In this document: positions 9,097 through 17,369 of the stretch, in pieces
How the letters are laid out: each line of letters starts with the position of its first letter
Numbering within the stretch: the first letter of the stretch is position 1
NCBI RefSeq assembly: GCF_900590885.1
Contig: NZ_UUON01000019.1
Span: 79,784-143,783 of the forward strand
Reading direction: 5' to 3'
Origin: Pseudomonas viridiflava
GTDB taxonomy: Bacteria > Pseudomonadota > Gammaproteobacteria > Pseudomonadales > Pseudomonadaceae
DNA: 64,000 nt
Notes under the pieces: generated by a model
What the model was told of the DNA's origin: nothing
What the model saw: the letters and a program-made list of their open reading frames with translations, nothing else
The model's database searches: none
Translations under genes and position numbers: made by a program

Positions 9097-9678
9097 ATGC
9101 TAACCCAGGAAGAGGATCAGCAGCTGGTCGAGCGCGTTCAACGCGGCGACAAGCGAGCTTTTGATCTGCTAGTGCTGAAATACCAGCACAAAATTCTCGG
9201 GTTGATCGTGCGGTTTGTGCACGACACCCATGAAGCGCAGGACGTTGCACAGGAAGCTTTTATCAAGGCCTACCGTGCACTAGGCAACTTCCGCGGTGAT
9301 AGTGCGTTTTATACGTGGCTATACCGCATCGCCATTAACACGGCGAAGAACTATCTGGTGTCTCGCGGACGCCGCCCACCAGATAGTGATGTCAGTTCAG
9401 AAGATGCTGAATTTTACGATGGTGATCACGGCCTCAAAGATCTCGAGTCGCCGGAGCGTGCTTTGCTGCGCGACGAGATCGAAGGAACCGTTCATCGCAC
9501 AATTCAGCAACTGCCAGAAGATTTGCGTACGGCGTTAACTTTACGTGAATTCGATGGTCTGAGTTACGAAGACATTGCGAGCGTCATGCAGTGTCCGGTG
9601 GGGACTGTAAGGTCACGGATTTTCCGGGCCCGGGAAGCCATCGATAAAGCCTTGCAACCGTTGTTGCAGGAAAACTAA
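9097..9678 (+). CDS. algU: RNA polymerase sigma factor AlgU (RpoE/sigma-22)
   Basis: I use the ATG at 9097, giving 193 residues, the same length as P. aeruginosa AlgU; a GTG two codons earlier is in frame. Region 2 is seen in HEAQDVAQEAFIKAYRALGNFRGDSAFYTWLYRIAINTAKN and region 4 in LPEDLRTALTLREFDGLSYEDIASVMQCPVGTVRSRIFRAREAI. The sequence is nearly identical to the known protein. It directs the envelope-stress response and alginate genes, is held by MucA at the inner membrane, and is released after proteolysis of MucA. It heads the algU-mucA-mucB-mucD run. Confidence 0.98.
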   Translation: MLTQEEDQQLVERVQRGDKRAFDLLVLKYQHKILGLIVRFVHDTHEAQDVAQEAFIKAYRALGNFRGDSAFYTWLYRIAINTAKNYLVSRGRRPPDSDVSSEDAEFYDGDHGLKDLESPERALLRDEIEGTVHRTIQQLPEDLRTALTLREFDGLSYEDIASVMQCPVGTVRSRIFRAREAIDKALQPLLQEN

Positions 9679-9710
9679 AGACAGCGGCGACAGCCAAGAG
9701 AGGAACCGCC

Positions 9711-10298
9711 ATGAGTCGTGATGCCCTGCAGGAATCGCTGTCCGCAGTGATGGATAACGAAGCGGATGAACTGGAACTTCGTCGAGTGCTCAATGCATTT
9801 GATGATGCCGAAACCCGTGATACCTGGTCTCGTTACCAAGTCGCTCGGGCGGTGATGCACAAGGATCTTCTAATCCCTCGTCTGGATATTGCTGCGGCTG
9901 TTTCTGCTGCGCTGGCCGATGAAGCCGTTCCGGCAAAAGCTGCACGTGGTCCTTGGCGTAGCCTGGGTCGCCTTGCAGTAGCTGCCTCGGTGACTGTTGC
10001 CGTGCTGGCCGGTGTTCGCCTGTACAACCAGGATGAGATCGCTGGTGCCGAGTTGGCCCAACAGACTCAGCAACCGGTCATGGCCGGTCCGCAAGTCAAA
10101 GGCCCAGCCGTACTGGCCGGCTACAAGGAAAGCTCCGATACCACCGGCCCTATGGCTAACGGTGTGTTGCAAGGGCAATCCGGCTGGCAGGACCAGCGTC
10201 TTCCCGGCTACCTGCGCCAACACGCACAGGAATCGGCCTTGAAAGGCACTGAAAGCGCTCTGCCATACGCACGTGCAGCAAGCCTGGAAAACCGCTAA
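9711..10298 (+). CDS. mucA: Anti-sigma factor MucA
   Basis: A 195-residue protein starting MSRDALQESLSAVMDNEADELELRRVL, the cytoplasmic AlgU-binding domain. A single membrane segment lies at about residues 85-104 (LGRLAVAASVTVAVLAGVRL), followed by a periplasmic tail that in the family is bound by MucB and cut by AlgW. The reading frame is complete, so there is no mucoid-type truncation. The gene is 32 bp after algU and 15 bp before mucB. Confidence 0.97.
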   Translation: MSRDALQESLSAVMDNEADELELRRVLNAFDDAETRDTWSRYQVARAVMHKDLLIPRLDIAAAVSAALADEAVPAKAARGPWRSLGRLAVAASVTVAVLAGVRLYNQDEIAGAELAQQTQQPVMAGPQVKGPAVLAGYKESSDTTGPMANGVLQGQSGWQDQRLPGYLRQHAQESALKGTESALPYARAASLENR

Positions 10299-10313
10299 TC
10301 CGCAAGGAGCTCT

Positions 10314-11276
10314 ATGCGAGCCATACCGCTCCTTACGCTTTTGCTCAGTGGTTGGTTTGCACTCCCCGCCCATGCCGATGAAGCCCAAGACTGGCTGACT
10401 CGACTTGGGCGTGCAGAGCAACAGCAAAGCTTTCAAGGTACGTTTGTCTACGAACGTAACGGCAGTTTTTCAACCCATGACATCTGGCATCGCGTCCAGG
10501 ATGGTCGGGTCCGTGAGCGGCTTTTGCAGCTCGATGGTTCTGCCCAAGAAGTCGTGCGGCTGGATGGTCGAACCCAATGCGTCAGCGGCACGCTGGTCGC
10601 AGGCCTGGGTAATTCACGTGATGCGCCTTCACGTGCGTTTGATCCGCAAAAACTCAATCAATTCTACGAACTGGCCGTCATTGGCAAGTCTCGCGTGGCC
10701 GGTCGTAATGCGGTGATTGTTTCGATCACACCGCGTGACCAATACCGCTATGGTTTCGAGCTGCATCTGGATCGTGAAACCGCGCTGCCACTCAAGTCCC
10801 TTTTGCTGAATGAGCAGGGGCAGTTGCTGGAGCGTTTCCAGTTCACGCGGTTGGATACCTCGACCGCGCCGGATGATCGCGATCTGCAACCCAGCACCGA
10901 CTGCACGCCGATAGCCGTCGCCAACAGCAGCGCCCCCGAGGTGGTTTCTACCGAAACCTGGCATTTGGAATGGCTGCCGCCAGGTTTTCAGCTGACCAAC
11001 AGCACTGCGCGCAAAGACGCCCAGACCAAAGCCACGGTAGACAGCCTGATGTATGAAGACGGCCTGGCGCGTTTCTCGGTGTTCCTTGAGCCGATCAGCG
11101 ATGCGAGCGTCACCGAAACCCGCACCCAGCTGGGGCCGACGGTTGCGGTTTCCCGTCGCCTGAATACGGTTGACGGCGAAATGATGGTGACGGTGGTGGG
11201 GGAGATCCCTATCGGGACCGCTGAACGAATCGCGCTGTCGGTGCGTGGTGAAAAAAAGCCGATTTCCAAGCCGTGA
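10314..11276 (+). CDS. mucB: Periplasmic AlgU-pathway regulator MucB (RseB family)
   Basis: A 320-residue protein with signal peptide MRAIPLLTLLLSGWFALPAHA. The mature protein has the two RseB/MucB parts: a lipoprotein-carrier-like domain (FQGTFVYERNGSFSTHDIWHRVQDGRVRERLLQLDG) and a smaller C-terminal domain (YEDGLARFSVFLEP). MucB shields the periplasmic tail of MucA from cleavage until mislocalised lipopolysaccharide or lipoprotein signals displace it. AAGGAG just before the ATG serves as ribosome site. mucC, which follows mucB in P. aeruginosa, is absent. Confidence 0.96.
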   Translation: MRAIPLLTLLLSGWFALPAHADEAQDWLTRLGRAEQQQSFQGTFVYERNGSFSTHDIWHRVQDGRVRERLLQLDGSAQEVVRLDGRTQCVSGTLVAGLGNSRDAPSRAFDPQKLNQFYELAVIGKSRVAGRNAVIVSITPRDQYRYGFELHLDRETALPLKSLLLNEQGQLLERFQFTRLDTSTAPDDRDLQPSTDCTPIAVANSSAPEVVSTETWHLEWLPPGFQLTNSTARKDAQTKATVDSLMYEDGLARFSVFLEPISDASVTETRTQLGPTVAVSRRLNTVDGEMMVTVVGEIPIGTAERIALSVRGEKKPISKP

Positions 11277-11396
11277 GCCGTTAATCCTATGTTCATCCTG
11301 ACACTCCCAGTGTGTACCCATGCCAGGTTGCCTGCCGAGAGCATGAAATGTCCGGATCAGCATTTTCACTTGCAAAAATCTCTCATGTTTTTTATA

Positions 11397-11430
11397 GGTC
11401 AGAGCTTGTCGGCTCTGGCCTTGTTTTGTT
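11397..11430 (+). terminator. Hairpin plus T-rich tract between mucB and mucD
   Basis: GGTCAGAGC at 11397-11405 pairs with GCTCTGGCC at 11412-11420 (9 bp with one G-T pair, 6-nt loop) and is followed by TTGTTTTGTT. It looks like a weak intrinsic terminator or attenuator inside the otherwise co-directional cluster. Confidence 0.5.
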
Positions 11431-11511
11431 CGCGGAACAAAGATGTCGGTCGCAGTTTTCGGCGTTTCTTGAACCCTGTCGCTCAACCCTGCTCGTCGTA
11501 ACGGGAGCTGT

Positions 11512-12951
11512 ATGTCGATACCACGTTTGAAGTCTTACCTATCCATAGTCGCCACGGTGTTGGTGCTGGGTCAGGCCCTGCCTGCGCAAGCGGCCGAGTT
11601 GCCTGACTTCACCCAATTGGTTGAGCAGGCCTCGCCTGCCGTGGTGAATATCAGTACCACGCAGAAGTTGCCGGACCGCAAGGTCTCCAACCAACAGATG
11701 CCGGACCTCGAAGGGCTGCCGCCGATGTTGCGCGAGTTCTTCGAGCGCGGCATGCCGCAGCCGCGTACTCCGCGCGGGGGTGGTAGTGGTCAGCGTGAAG
11801 CGCAGTCCCTGGGCTCGGGCTTTATCATTTCTCCGGATGGCTACATCCTCACCAACAATCACGTGATTGCCGACGCTGACGAGATTCTCGTGCGCCTGGC
11901 CGACCGCAGTGAGTTAAAAGCCAAGTTGGTGGGCACTGATCCGCGTTCTGACGTGGCGTTGCTGAAGATCGAAGGCAAAGACCTGCCCGTGCTGAAACTG
12001 GGTAAATCCCAGGACTTGAAGGCTGGGCAGTGGGTCGTGGCCATTGGTTCGCCGTTTGGTTTTGACCACACCGTGACCCAAGGTATCGTCAGCGCCATTG
12101 GCCGCAGCCTGCCAAACGAAAACTACGTGCCGTTCATCCAGACCGACGTGCCGATCAACCCGGGTAACTCCGGCGGCCCGCTGTTCAACCTCGCAGGCGA
12201 AGTGGTGGGGATCAACTCGCAGATATACACCCGCTCCGGTGGTTTCATGGGTGTGTCCTTCGCGATCCCTATCGATGTGGCCATGGACGTTTCCAACCAG
12301 CTGAAAAGTGGTGGCAAGGTCAGCCGTGGCTGGTTGGGCGTAGTGATCCAGGAAGTGAACAAGGACCTGGCTGAATCCTTCGGCCTCGACAAGCCGGCCG
12401 GTGCGCTGGTCGCGCAGATTCAGGACGATGGCCCGGCAGCCAAGGGGGGCTTGCAAGTTGGTGATGTGATCCTGAGCATGAACGGCCAGCCGATCGTTAT
12501 GTCGGCCGACCTGCCGCACCTGGTGGGCGCACTCAAGGCCGGCAGCAAGGCCAAGCTGGAAGTGATCCGCGAAGGCAAGCGCCAGACCGTTGAGCTGACC
12601 GTCGGTGCCATCCCGGAAGAAGGCGCAACACTGGACGCCCTGGGTAACGCGAAACCAGGTGCTGAGCGCAGCAGCAATCGCCTGGGCATCGCTGTAGCCG
12701 AGCTGACGGATGAGCAGAAGAAGAGCTTCGACCTCAAAAGCGGTGTCGTGATCAAGGAAGTGCAGGACGGCCCCGCCTCCCTGATCGGCCTGCAGCCAGG
12801 TGATGTGATTACACACCTTAACAATCAGGCGATTGACAACACCAAGCAGTTCACTGACATCGCCAAGGCGCTGCCGAAGAACCGTTCGGTGTCGATGCGC
12901 GTGCTGCGTCAGGGTCGTGCAAGCTTCATCACGTTCAAGTTGGCCGAGTAA
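11512..12951 (+). CDS. mucD: Periplasmic serine protease MucD (DegP/HtrA family)
   Basis: A 479-residue protein with a signal peptide (about 1-27, ending LPAQAA). The trypsin-like domain carries the catalytic triad: His in TNNHVIADAD, Asp in DPRSDVALLKI and Ser in NPGNSGGPLFN. Two PDZ domains follow (about 270-360 and 385-475, with GDVILSMNGQPI and GDVITHLNNQAI). MucD degrades misfolded periplasmic proteins and dampens AlgU activation. It is 235 bp after mucB, with a possible attenuator between, so it may also have its own promoter; a strong terminator follows. Confidence 0.97.
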   Translation: MSIPRLKSYLSIVATVLVLGQALPAQAAELPDFTQLVEQASPAVVNISTTQKLPDRKVSNQQMPDLEGLPPMLREFFERGMPQPRTPRGGGSGQREAQSLGSGFIISPDGYILTNNHVIADADEILVRLADRSELKAKLVGTDPRSDVALLKIEGKDLPVLKLGKSQDLKAGQWVVAIGSPFGFDHTVTQGIVSAIGRSLPNENYVPFIQTDVPINPGNSGGPLFNLAGEVVGINSQIYTRSGGFMGVSFAIPIDVAMDVSNQLKSGGKVSRGWLGVVIQEVNKDLAESFGLDKPAGALVAQIQDDGPAAKGGLQVGDVILSMNGQPIVMSADLPHLVGALKAGSKAKLEVIREGKRQTVELTVGAIPEEGATLDALGNAKPGAERSSNRLGIAVAELTDEQKKSFDLKSGVVIKEVQDGPASLIGLQPGDVITHLNNQAIDNTKQFTDIAKALPKNRSVSMRVLRQGRASFITFKLAE

Positions 12952-12965
12952 CCCGCCAGCCTAAT

Positions 12966-13006
12966 AAAAAGCCCCGCCTTCGTTTAACGAGGGCGGGGCT
13001 TTTTTG
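12966..13006. terminator. Bidirectional intrinsic terminator after mucD
   Basis: AAAAAGCCCCGCC and GGCGGGGCTTTTTT form a long GC-rich stem flanked by A and T runs, so it can end both mucD and the convergent bepA transcript. Confidence 0.92.
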
Positions 13007-13017
13007 TGGGCGATGGT

Positions 13018-14451
13018 TTAGCTCATCATCCCTTTTACCAGGCGTTCCTGCTCGATCAACTCACGCTGGCGTGCGTCGATGCGTGACGACAACGGGAAGT
13101 TGCTGCCGGCGCGACGCTTGGCGAAGTCCAGTTGCTGGATGGCCTGCTGGAAGTCGCCCACCAATGCAAAGTATTCGGCACGCGCCTGATGCAGACCGAT
13201 GATGTTGCCCGACAGGCCGCGCGTCTCGGCGACCTGATACCACACATCCGGATCGTCCGGACGCGACTTGAGCAACCCATCCAAGGCTTTTTCCGCATCG
13301 GCAGTACGGTTCTGCTTAAGCAGAAGATCGACTCTCACCTGGTTCAGCGGATAGTTGCCGGGATACTGGGTCAACATCCGATCGGTGCGCTGCTGTGCAT
13401 CCGGCAGCTTGTTGTTATCGATGTCCAGCTGGATCAGCGCCAGGTTGTAGGTGATATCGTTGGGCGCCTTGGCCAGCAGCGGGGCGAGGTTGTCCCGAGC
13501 TTCCTTGAATTGGGAGCCCTTGATCTGGGCGATGGCCAAGCCATAACGCGCCACATCGTTTTTTGGGTTCTCGTCCAACTGCGCCCGGAAGCGCTTGGCG
13601 GCGAGGCCCGGTGTGTCTTCGTATTGCAGTTGCACCCGCGCGCGGATCAACTGATAGCGCAGGCTGTCTTCCTTGCCGCCGGGCTTGGCTTGTTCGGCGC
13701 GGTTGCGGGTGTCGGCGATCCGCGATTCGGTAACCGGGTGCGTCAGCAGAAATTCCGGTGGCTTGGCGTCGAAGCGGTACTGGCGCATCAGGCGTTCAAA
13801 CATCGTCGGCATGGAGCGCGGGTCGTAACCGGCCTTTTCCAGGTTGAGGATGCCGATGCGGTCGGCTTCCTGTTCATTCTGGCGAGAGAAGCGCCGTTGT
13901 TCCTGGATCGCAGCAGCCTGGGTGCCGGCAATTGCGGCAATCCCGGCATCGCCCGCACCTGCGGCAGCGGCGATGATGCCGCCCAGCAGGGCAGCCATCA
14001 TCGGGAGTTGCATGCGCTGTTGCGCTTCAACGCCACGGGCGAAATGGCGCTGCGACAAGTGAGCCAGCTCATGCGCGAGCACTGAGGCGTACTCGCCTTC
14101 GGTCTGGGCGTTAAGGAACAGGCCGCCGTTGACCCCGACAATCCCGCCGGGCGCGGCAAAGGCGTTGAGTTGCGGGCTGTTGATCAGGATGAACTCCAGG
14201 CGCCGGTCATTCACCTGGCTGGTCTCTACCAGCTTGTACACGCTGGTTTCGACATAATCCTTGAGCTGTGGATCGTTGAGCTGCGAGACCTGGCCGCGCA
14301 GGTAGGCCAGCCACGCGCGGCCCAACTGGTATTCCTGTTGTGGCGAGACAATGGCAGAACTGGCGTCGCCAAGTGACGGCAGGTCGTCAGCGAAGCCCGG
14401 GGAGGCCAGCAGGCAAGCCAGCGTCAGCAGGGTAGGGCGCAAAAAAGTCAT
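13018..14451 (-). CDS. bepA: M48 family metalloprotease with TPR region, BepA-like
   Basis: A 477-residue secreted protein (signal peptide ending SPGFA). The zinc motif HELAH is at residues 127-131 and the third ligand lies in NEQEADRIGILNLEKAGYDP. The C-terminal half (about 270-470) consists of helical repeats of the TPR kind (DVWYQVAETRGLSGNIIGLHQARAEYFALVGDFQQAIQQLDFA). BepA/YfgC proteins assist or degrade outer-membrane proteins such as LptD at the BAM complex, which fits the nearby bamC. It is divergent from the TusA-like gene. Confidence 0.9.
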   Translation of the reverse strand: MTFLRPTLLTLACLLASPGFADDLPSLGDASSAIVSPQQEYQLGRAWLAYLRGQVSQLNDPQLKDYVETSVYKLVETSQVNDRRLEFILINSPQLNAFAAPGGIVGVNGGLFLNAQTEGEYASVLAHELAHLSQRHFARGVEAQQRMQLPMMAALLGGIIAAAAGAGDAGIAAIAGTQAAAIQEQRRFSRQNEQEADRIGILNLEKAGYDPRSMPTMFERLMRQYRFDAKPPEFLLTHPVTESRIADTRNRAEQAKPGGKEDSLRYQLIRARVQLQYEDTPGLAAKRFRAQLDENPKNDVARYGLAIAQIKGSQFKEARDNLAPLLAKAPNDITYNLALIQLDIDNNKLPDAQQRTDRMLTQYPGNYPLNQVRVDLLLKQNRTADAEKALDGLLKSRPDDPDVWYQVAETRGLSGNIIGLHQARAEYFALVGDFQQAIQQLDFAKRRAGSNFPLSSRIDARQRELIEQERLVKGMMS

Positions 14452-14546
14452 GCACAGAGCCTTTCGACAAAGAGCTTACTGTAGCCGGACACTGAGCTTC
14501 GGACCAGATATTCTAAGCAACCCGAACGCGTGCCCGGAGTAAAACC

Positions 14547-14786
14547 ATGACCGACGCTGTAGCCTTTGATGCCGAACTCGATGCCAGCGGCCTCAATTGC
14601 CCGTTGCCCTTGCTCAAGGCCAAGCTGGAACTCAATCAATTGGCCAGTGGCGCCGTGCTCAAGGTCATCGCCACCGACGCGGGCTCCCAGCGTGATTTCC
14701 GCACCTTTGCCAAGCTGGCGGGGCATACCTTGTTGCATGAAGAAGACGCCGCCGGTGTGTACCGTTACTGGTTGCGCAAGGCCTGA
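14547..14786 (+). CDS. TusA/SirA-like sulfur carrier protein
   Basis: A 79-residue protein with the family motif LNCPLPLLKAK, where Cys18 is the persulfide-carrying residue, followed by the usual VLKVIATDAGSQRDF strand. The P. aeruginosa homologue at this map position (PA1006) affects molybdenum cofactor homeostasis and nitrate respiration, so a role in sulfur transfer to the cofactor is more likely here than tRNA thiolation. The gene is 31 bp before the permease gene and on the same strand, suggesting an operon. Confidence 0.9.
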   Translation: MTDAVAFDAELDASGLNCPLPLLKAKLELNQLASGAVLKVIATDAGSQRDFRTFAKLAGHTLLHEEDAAGVYRYWLRKA

Positions 14787-14817
14787 ACCGTTTGCCCCCA
14801 CCACCCGAGGTTGATTG

Positions 14818-15888
14818 ATGTTCAAAGTGTTACGAGACTGGATCCAGCGCTACTTCTCCGATGAAGAAGCCGTGGTGCTGGCGGTCCTGCTGTTCCTGGC
14901 CTTTACGGCCGTACTCACCTTGGGTGGCATGCTGGCACCAGTCTTGGCGGGGATGGTGCTGGCGTACCTGATGCAGGGCCTGGTCACCACGCTTGAGCGT
15001 TTGCGTTTGCCGGGCGCGGCGGCGGTGGGGCTGGTATTCGCCCTGTTCATGGGCCTGCTGGTGGTGTTTATCGTGGTAGTGCTGCCGCTGCTGTGGCACC
15101 AATTGATCACGCTGTTCAACGAGTTGCCGGGCATGCTCGCCAAGTGGCAATCGCTGTTGCTGTTGTTGCCCGAGCGCTACCCGCACCTGGTATCGGACGA
15201 ACAGGTGTTGCAGGCCATCGAAGCTGCGCGCGGTGAGATCGGCAAGTTCGGGCAGTGGGCGCTGACCTTCTCGCTGTCCAGCTTGCCGCTGTTGGTCAAC
15301 ATCATGATCTACCTGGTGCTGGTGCCGATCCTGGTGTTTTTCTTCCTCAAGGACCGCGCCATGATCGGTCGCTGGGTGCGCGGCTACCTGCCACGTGAGC
15401 GCGCGCTGATTACCCGGGTGGCCGAAGAAATGAACCGGCAGATCGCCAATTACATTCGCGGCAAGGTCATCGAGATCATTATCTGCGGGGGCGTAACCTA
15501 CATCGCCTTTATCGCCCTGGACCTGAACTACGCGGCCTTGCTGGCGCTGTTGGTAGGCGTGTCGGTGGTGGTGCCCTATGTCGGCGCCGTGGTGGTGACC
15601 GTGCCGGTGATGTTGATCGCGCTGTTCCAGTGGGGCTGGAGCGACCAGTTCATCTATCTGATGGCGGTGTACGGCATTATCCAGACCCTGGATGGCAACG
15701 TGCTGGTGCCGCTGCTGTTCTCGGAGGCGGTGAACCTGCACCCGGTGGCGATTATCTGCGCGGTGCTGTTGTTTGGTGGGTTGTGGGGATTCTGGGGGGT
15801 GTTTTTTGCGATTCCGCTGGCGACTCTGTTCAAGGCGGTGTTGGATGCGTGGCCGCGGCAGGAGCCGGTGGTGGCGCCGTTGTTATAG
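14818..15888 (+). CDS. AI-2E family transporter (PerM-like) inner-membrane protein
   Basis: The ATG at 14818 has GAGG 7 bp upstream; a TTG one codon earlier is less likely. The 356-residue product has about eight membrane segments and the family patterns LAGMVLAYLMQGLV, PILVFFFLKDRAMI and VPYVGAVVVTVPV near the C-terminus. The family includes the AI-2 exporter TqsA and sodium/proton exchangers, so the substrate is not predictable. In P. aeruginosa it has the same neighbours. Confidence 0.85.
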   Translation: MFKVLRDWIQRYFSDEEAVVLAVLLFLAFTAVLTLGGMLAPVLAGMVLAYLMQGLVTTLERLRLPGAAAVGLVFALFMGLLVVFIVVVLPLLWHQLITLFNELPGMLAKWQSLLLLLPERYPHLVSDEQVLQAIEAARGEIGKFGQWALTFSLSSLPLLVNIMIYLVLVPILVFFFLKDRAMIGRWVRGYLPRERALITRVAEEMNRQIANYIRGKVIEIIICGGVTYIAFIALDLNYAALLALLVGVSVVVPYVGAVVVTVPVMLIALFQWGWSDQFIYLMAVYGIIQTLDGNVLVPLLFSEAVNLHPVAIICAVLLFGGLWGFWGVFFAIPLATLFKAVLDAWPRQEPVVAPLL

Positions 15889-15900
15889 CGGCGATCATAT

Positions 15901-15998
15901 TTGTGGCGAGGGAGCTTGCTCCCGCTGGAGTGCGAAGCGCTCCCGCATTTTTTTGGGGCCGCTCCGCAGCCCAGCGCGAGCAAGCTCGCTCGCCACAA
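15901..15998. repeat. REP pair (REPIN-like), GGCGAGGGAGCTTGCTCCC type
   Basis: Inverted arms TTGTGGCGAG...GCTGG (15901-15928) and CCAGCGCGAG...CCACAA (15971-15998) enclose about 42 bp. Each arm is itself a small hairpin (GGGAGCTTGCTCCC; GCGAGCAAGCTCGC). It lies between convergent genes. This is a different sequence class from the GTGGGAGGGGGC repeats elsewhere in the window. Confidence 0.85.
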
Positions 15999-16051
15999 CA
16001 AGCACGCATCTGGCTCACATCAAGCCCCAGCAAGCTAGCTTCAGGCCGGAT

Positions 16052-16525
16052 TCAGGCCTTGCTCAACGCTTGAGCCGCCGCCAGAACAGCATCCACATGC
16101 CCCGGCACTTTCACGCCGCGCCATTCCTGGCGTAGCACACCATCCTTATCAATCAGGAAAGTGCTGCGATCCACGCCCAGGTATTCCTTGCCGTACAGCT
16201 TCTTCAGCTTGATCACATCAAACAGCTGGCAAACTGCTTCGTCCTTGTCGCTGATCAGCTCGAAGGGAAATTCCTGCTTGCCCTTGAAGTTCTCATGGGA
16301 CTTCACGCTGTCGCGCGACACGCCAAACACCTCGGTGTTGGCGGCCTTGAAGGCTGCGTACTGGTCACGAAAGCCCTGGCCTTCGGTGGTGCAGCCCGGC
16401 GTGCTGTCCTTCGGATAGAAGTAGATCACCACTTGCTTGCCCTTGAGGGCGGCGAGGCTGAAAGTCTGGCCGCTGGTGGCCTGGGCTTCGAAATCGGCTA
16501 CGGGTTTGTCGATGACAACCGCCAT
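16052..16525 (-). CDS. bcp: Thioredoxin-dependent thiol peroxidase Bcp (peroxiredoxin Q)
   Basis: A 157-residue peroxiredoxin. The peroxidatic Cys45 is in YPKDSTPGCTTEGQGFRDQ with the invariant Thr/Pro before it. The resolving Cys five residues later, present in E. coli Bcp, is replaced (Gln50); the only other Cys is Cys99 in DEAVCQLFDV. It reduces peroxides in the cytoplasm using thioredoxin-type donors. It lies 10 bp downstream of gcvR and shares its direction, as in P. aeruginosa. Confidence 0.95.
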   Translation of the reverse strand: MAVVIDKPVADFEAQATSGQTFSLAALKGKQVVIYFYPKDSTPGCTTEGQGFRDQYAAFKAANTEVFGVSRDSVKSHENFKGKQEFPFELISDKDEAVCQLFDVIKLKKLYGKEYLGVDRSTFLIDKDGVLRQEWRGVKVPGHVDAVLAAAQALSKA

Positions 16526-16535
16526 GGTTACTTCC

Positions 16536-17096
16536 TTACATTGGGTTCTGTGGGCGCCAAGGCTCGATCAGTGCGTCGAGGTTCAGGGCATCGGCAAAGT
16601 CCAGGAACTGGTCGCGCAACCAACTGATCTGCACGCCGGCCGGCAAGGTCACGGTGAACGTGGCATTAAGCATGGTGCCGCCGGTTTGCGGGGCCTGGTA
16701 GGTGTCGCAGGTCAGGTTCTCCAGCTCGACGTTGTGGTCGATAAAGAACTGGCACAGCTCGTTGACGATGTCGGAGCGGTAAGCCGAGCTGACATACGCC
16801 ACATAAGGCAGGGCCTGGGGGCGATTCTCCAGCGCGGCGCTGCGCACCACGTTGACGGTGAAATCGTGCTTCTTGGCCAGGCCCGGCAGGCCGGTTTCCA
16901 GACGCGCCAGGGCATCCCAGGTGCCGGAGATCTGCAGCACAAGGGCACTGCACTCGCCATGCCGAGTCAGTCGGGAGGTCACGACAGCGCAGCGGTTTTC
17001 ATGGCTGGCGCGGCACAGGACGTTGGTCAGCTCCATGGGGTTGGCGCCGAGGGCACTGATAACAAGGAATTGTTCGCGAACTGTGGGGGTGGACAT
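16536..17096 (-). CDS. gcvR: Glycine cleavage system transcriptional repressor GcvR (tandem ACT domains)
   Basis: A 186-residue protein with two ACT domains (about 8-85, FLVISALGANPMELTNVLCRASHENRCAVVTSRLTRHGE; and 95-175, PYVAYVSSAYRSDIVNELCQFFIDHNVELENLTCDTYQAP). There is no DNA-binding domain; GcvR acts by binding GcvA in enteric bacteria. It is divergent from dapA and precedes bcp. Confidence 0.88.
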   Translation of the reverse strand: MSTPTVREQFLVISALGANPMELTNVLCRASHENRCAVVTSRLTRHGECSALVLQISGTWDALARLETGLPGLAKKHDFTVNVVRSAALENRPQALPYVAYVSSAYRSDIVNELCQFFIDHNVELENLTCDTYQAPQTGGTMLNATFTVTLPAGVQISWLRDQFLDFADALNLDALIEPWRPQNPM

Positions 17097-17369
17097 GCAG
17101 CCTTCCTAAAACGATGAGCGGTCGATACGGTGAGGGCTGTATCGATCAAAGGATGAAGGGTAGCGAAAAGCGTCGCCAAGGGATAGGAGGTGGCGTTTTC
17201 ATTGCGTGAACGGCTTGATTTCACCCTGTTGCAAGCGGTGCTTTGGCCCAATGATGGCATTGCCCGTCGTTTAGTTGCGCCAGAACGCATCCTCGCGCGG
17301 TACTTCGCTTGTACAAGCATCTTGGCGCCAGTACCATTACGGCTCTCTTTTTCCGGCAGGAGCGGTTGC
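17097..17369. other. gcvR-dapA intergenic region
   Basis: No convincing gene. It contains the 12-bp palindrome GCTTGTACAAGC at 17307-17318 in the probable dapA leader. An in-frame extension of dapA runs through it but the conserved DapA start and ribosome site are at its end. Confidence 0.5.

Noticed and set aside
8873..9103. 76-codon frame upstream of algU
   Set aside because: Runs through the proximal AlgU promoter and overlaps the algU start; no ribosome site or family.
11289..11501. 70-codon frame in the mucB-mucD gap as a mucC remnant
   Set aside because: No hydrophobic helices or similarity to MucC; it spans the hairpin.
17190..17369. 60-codon N-terminal extension of dapA
   Set aside because: The family start and AGGAG site lie at 17370; the extension has no resemblance to DapA.
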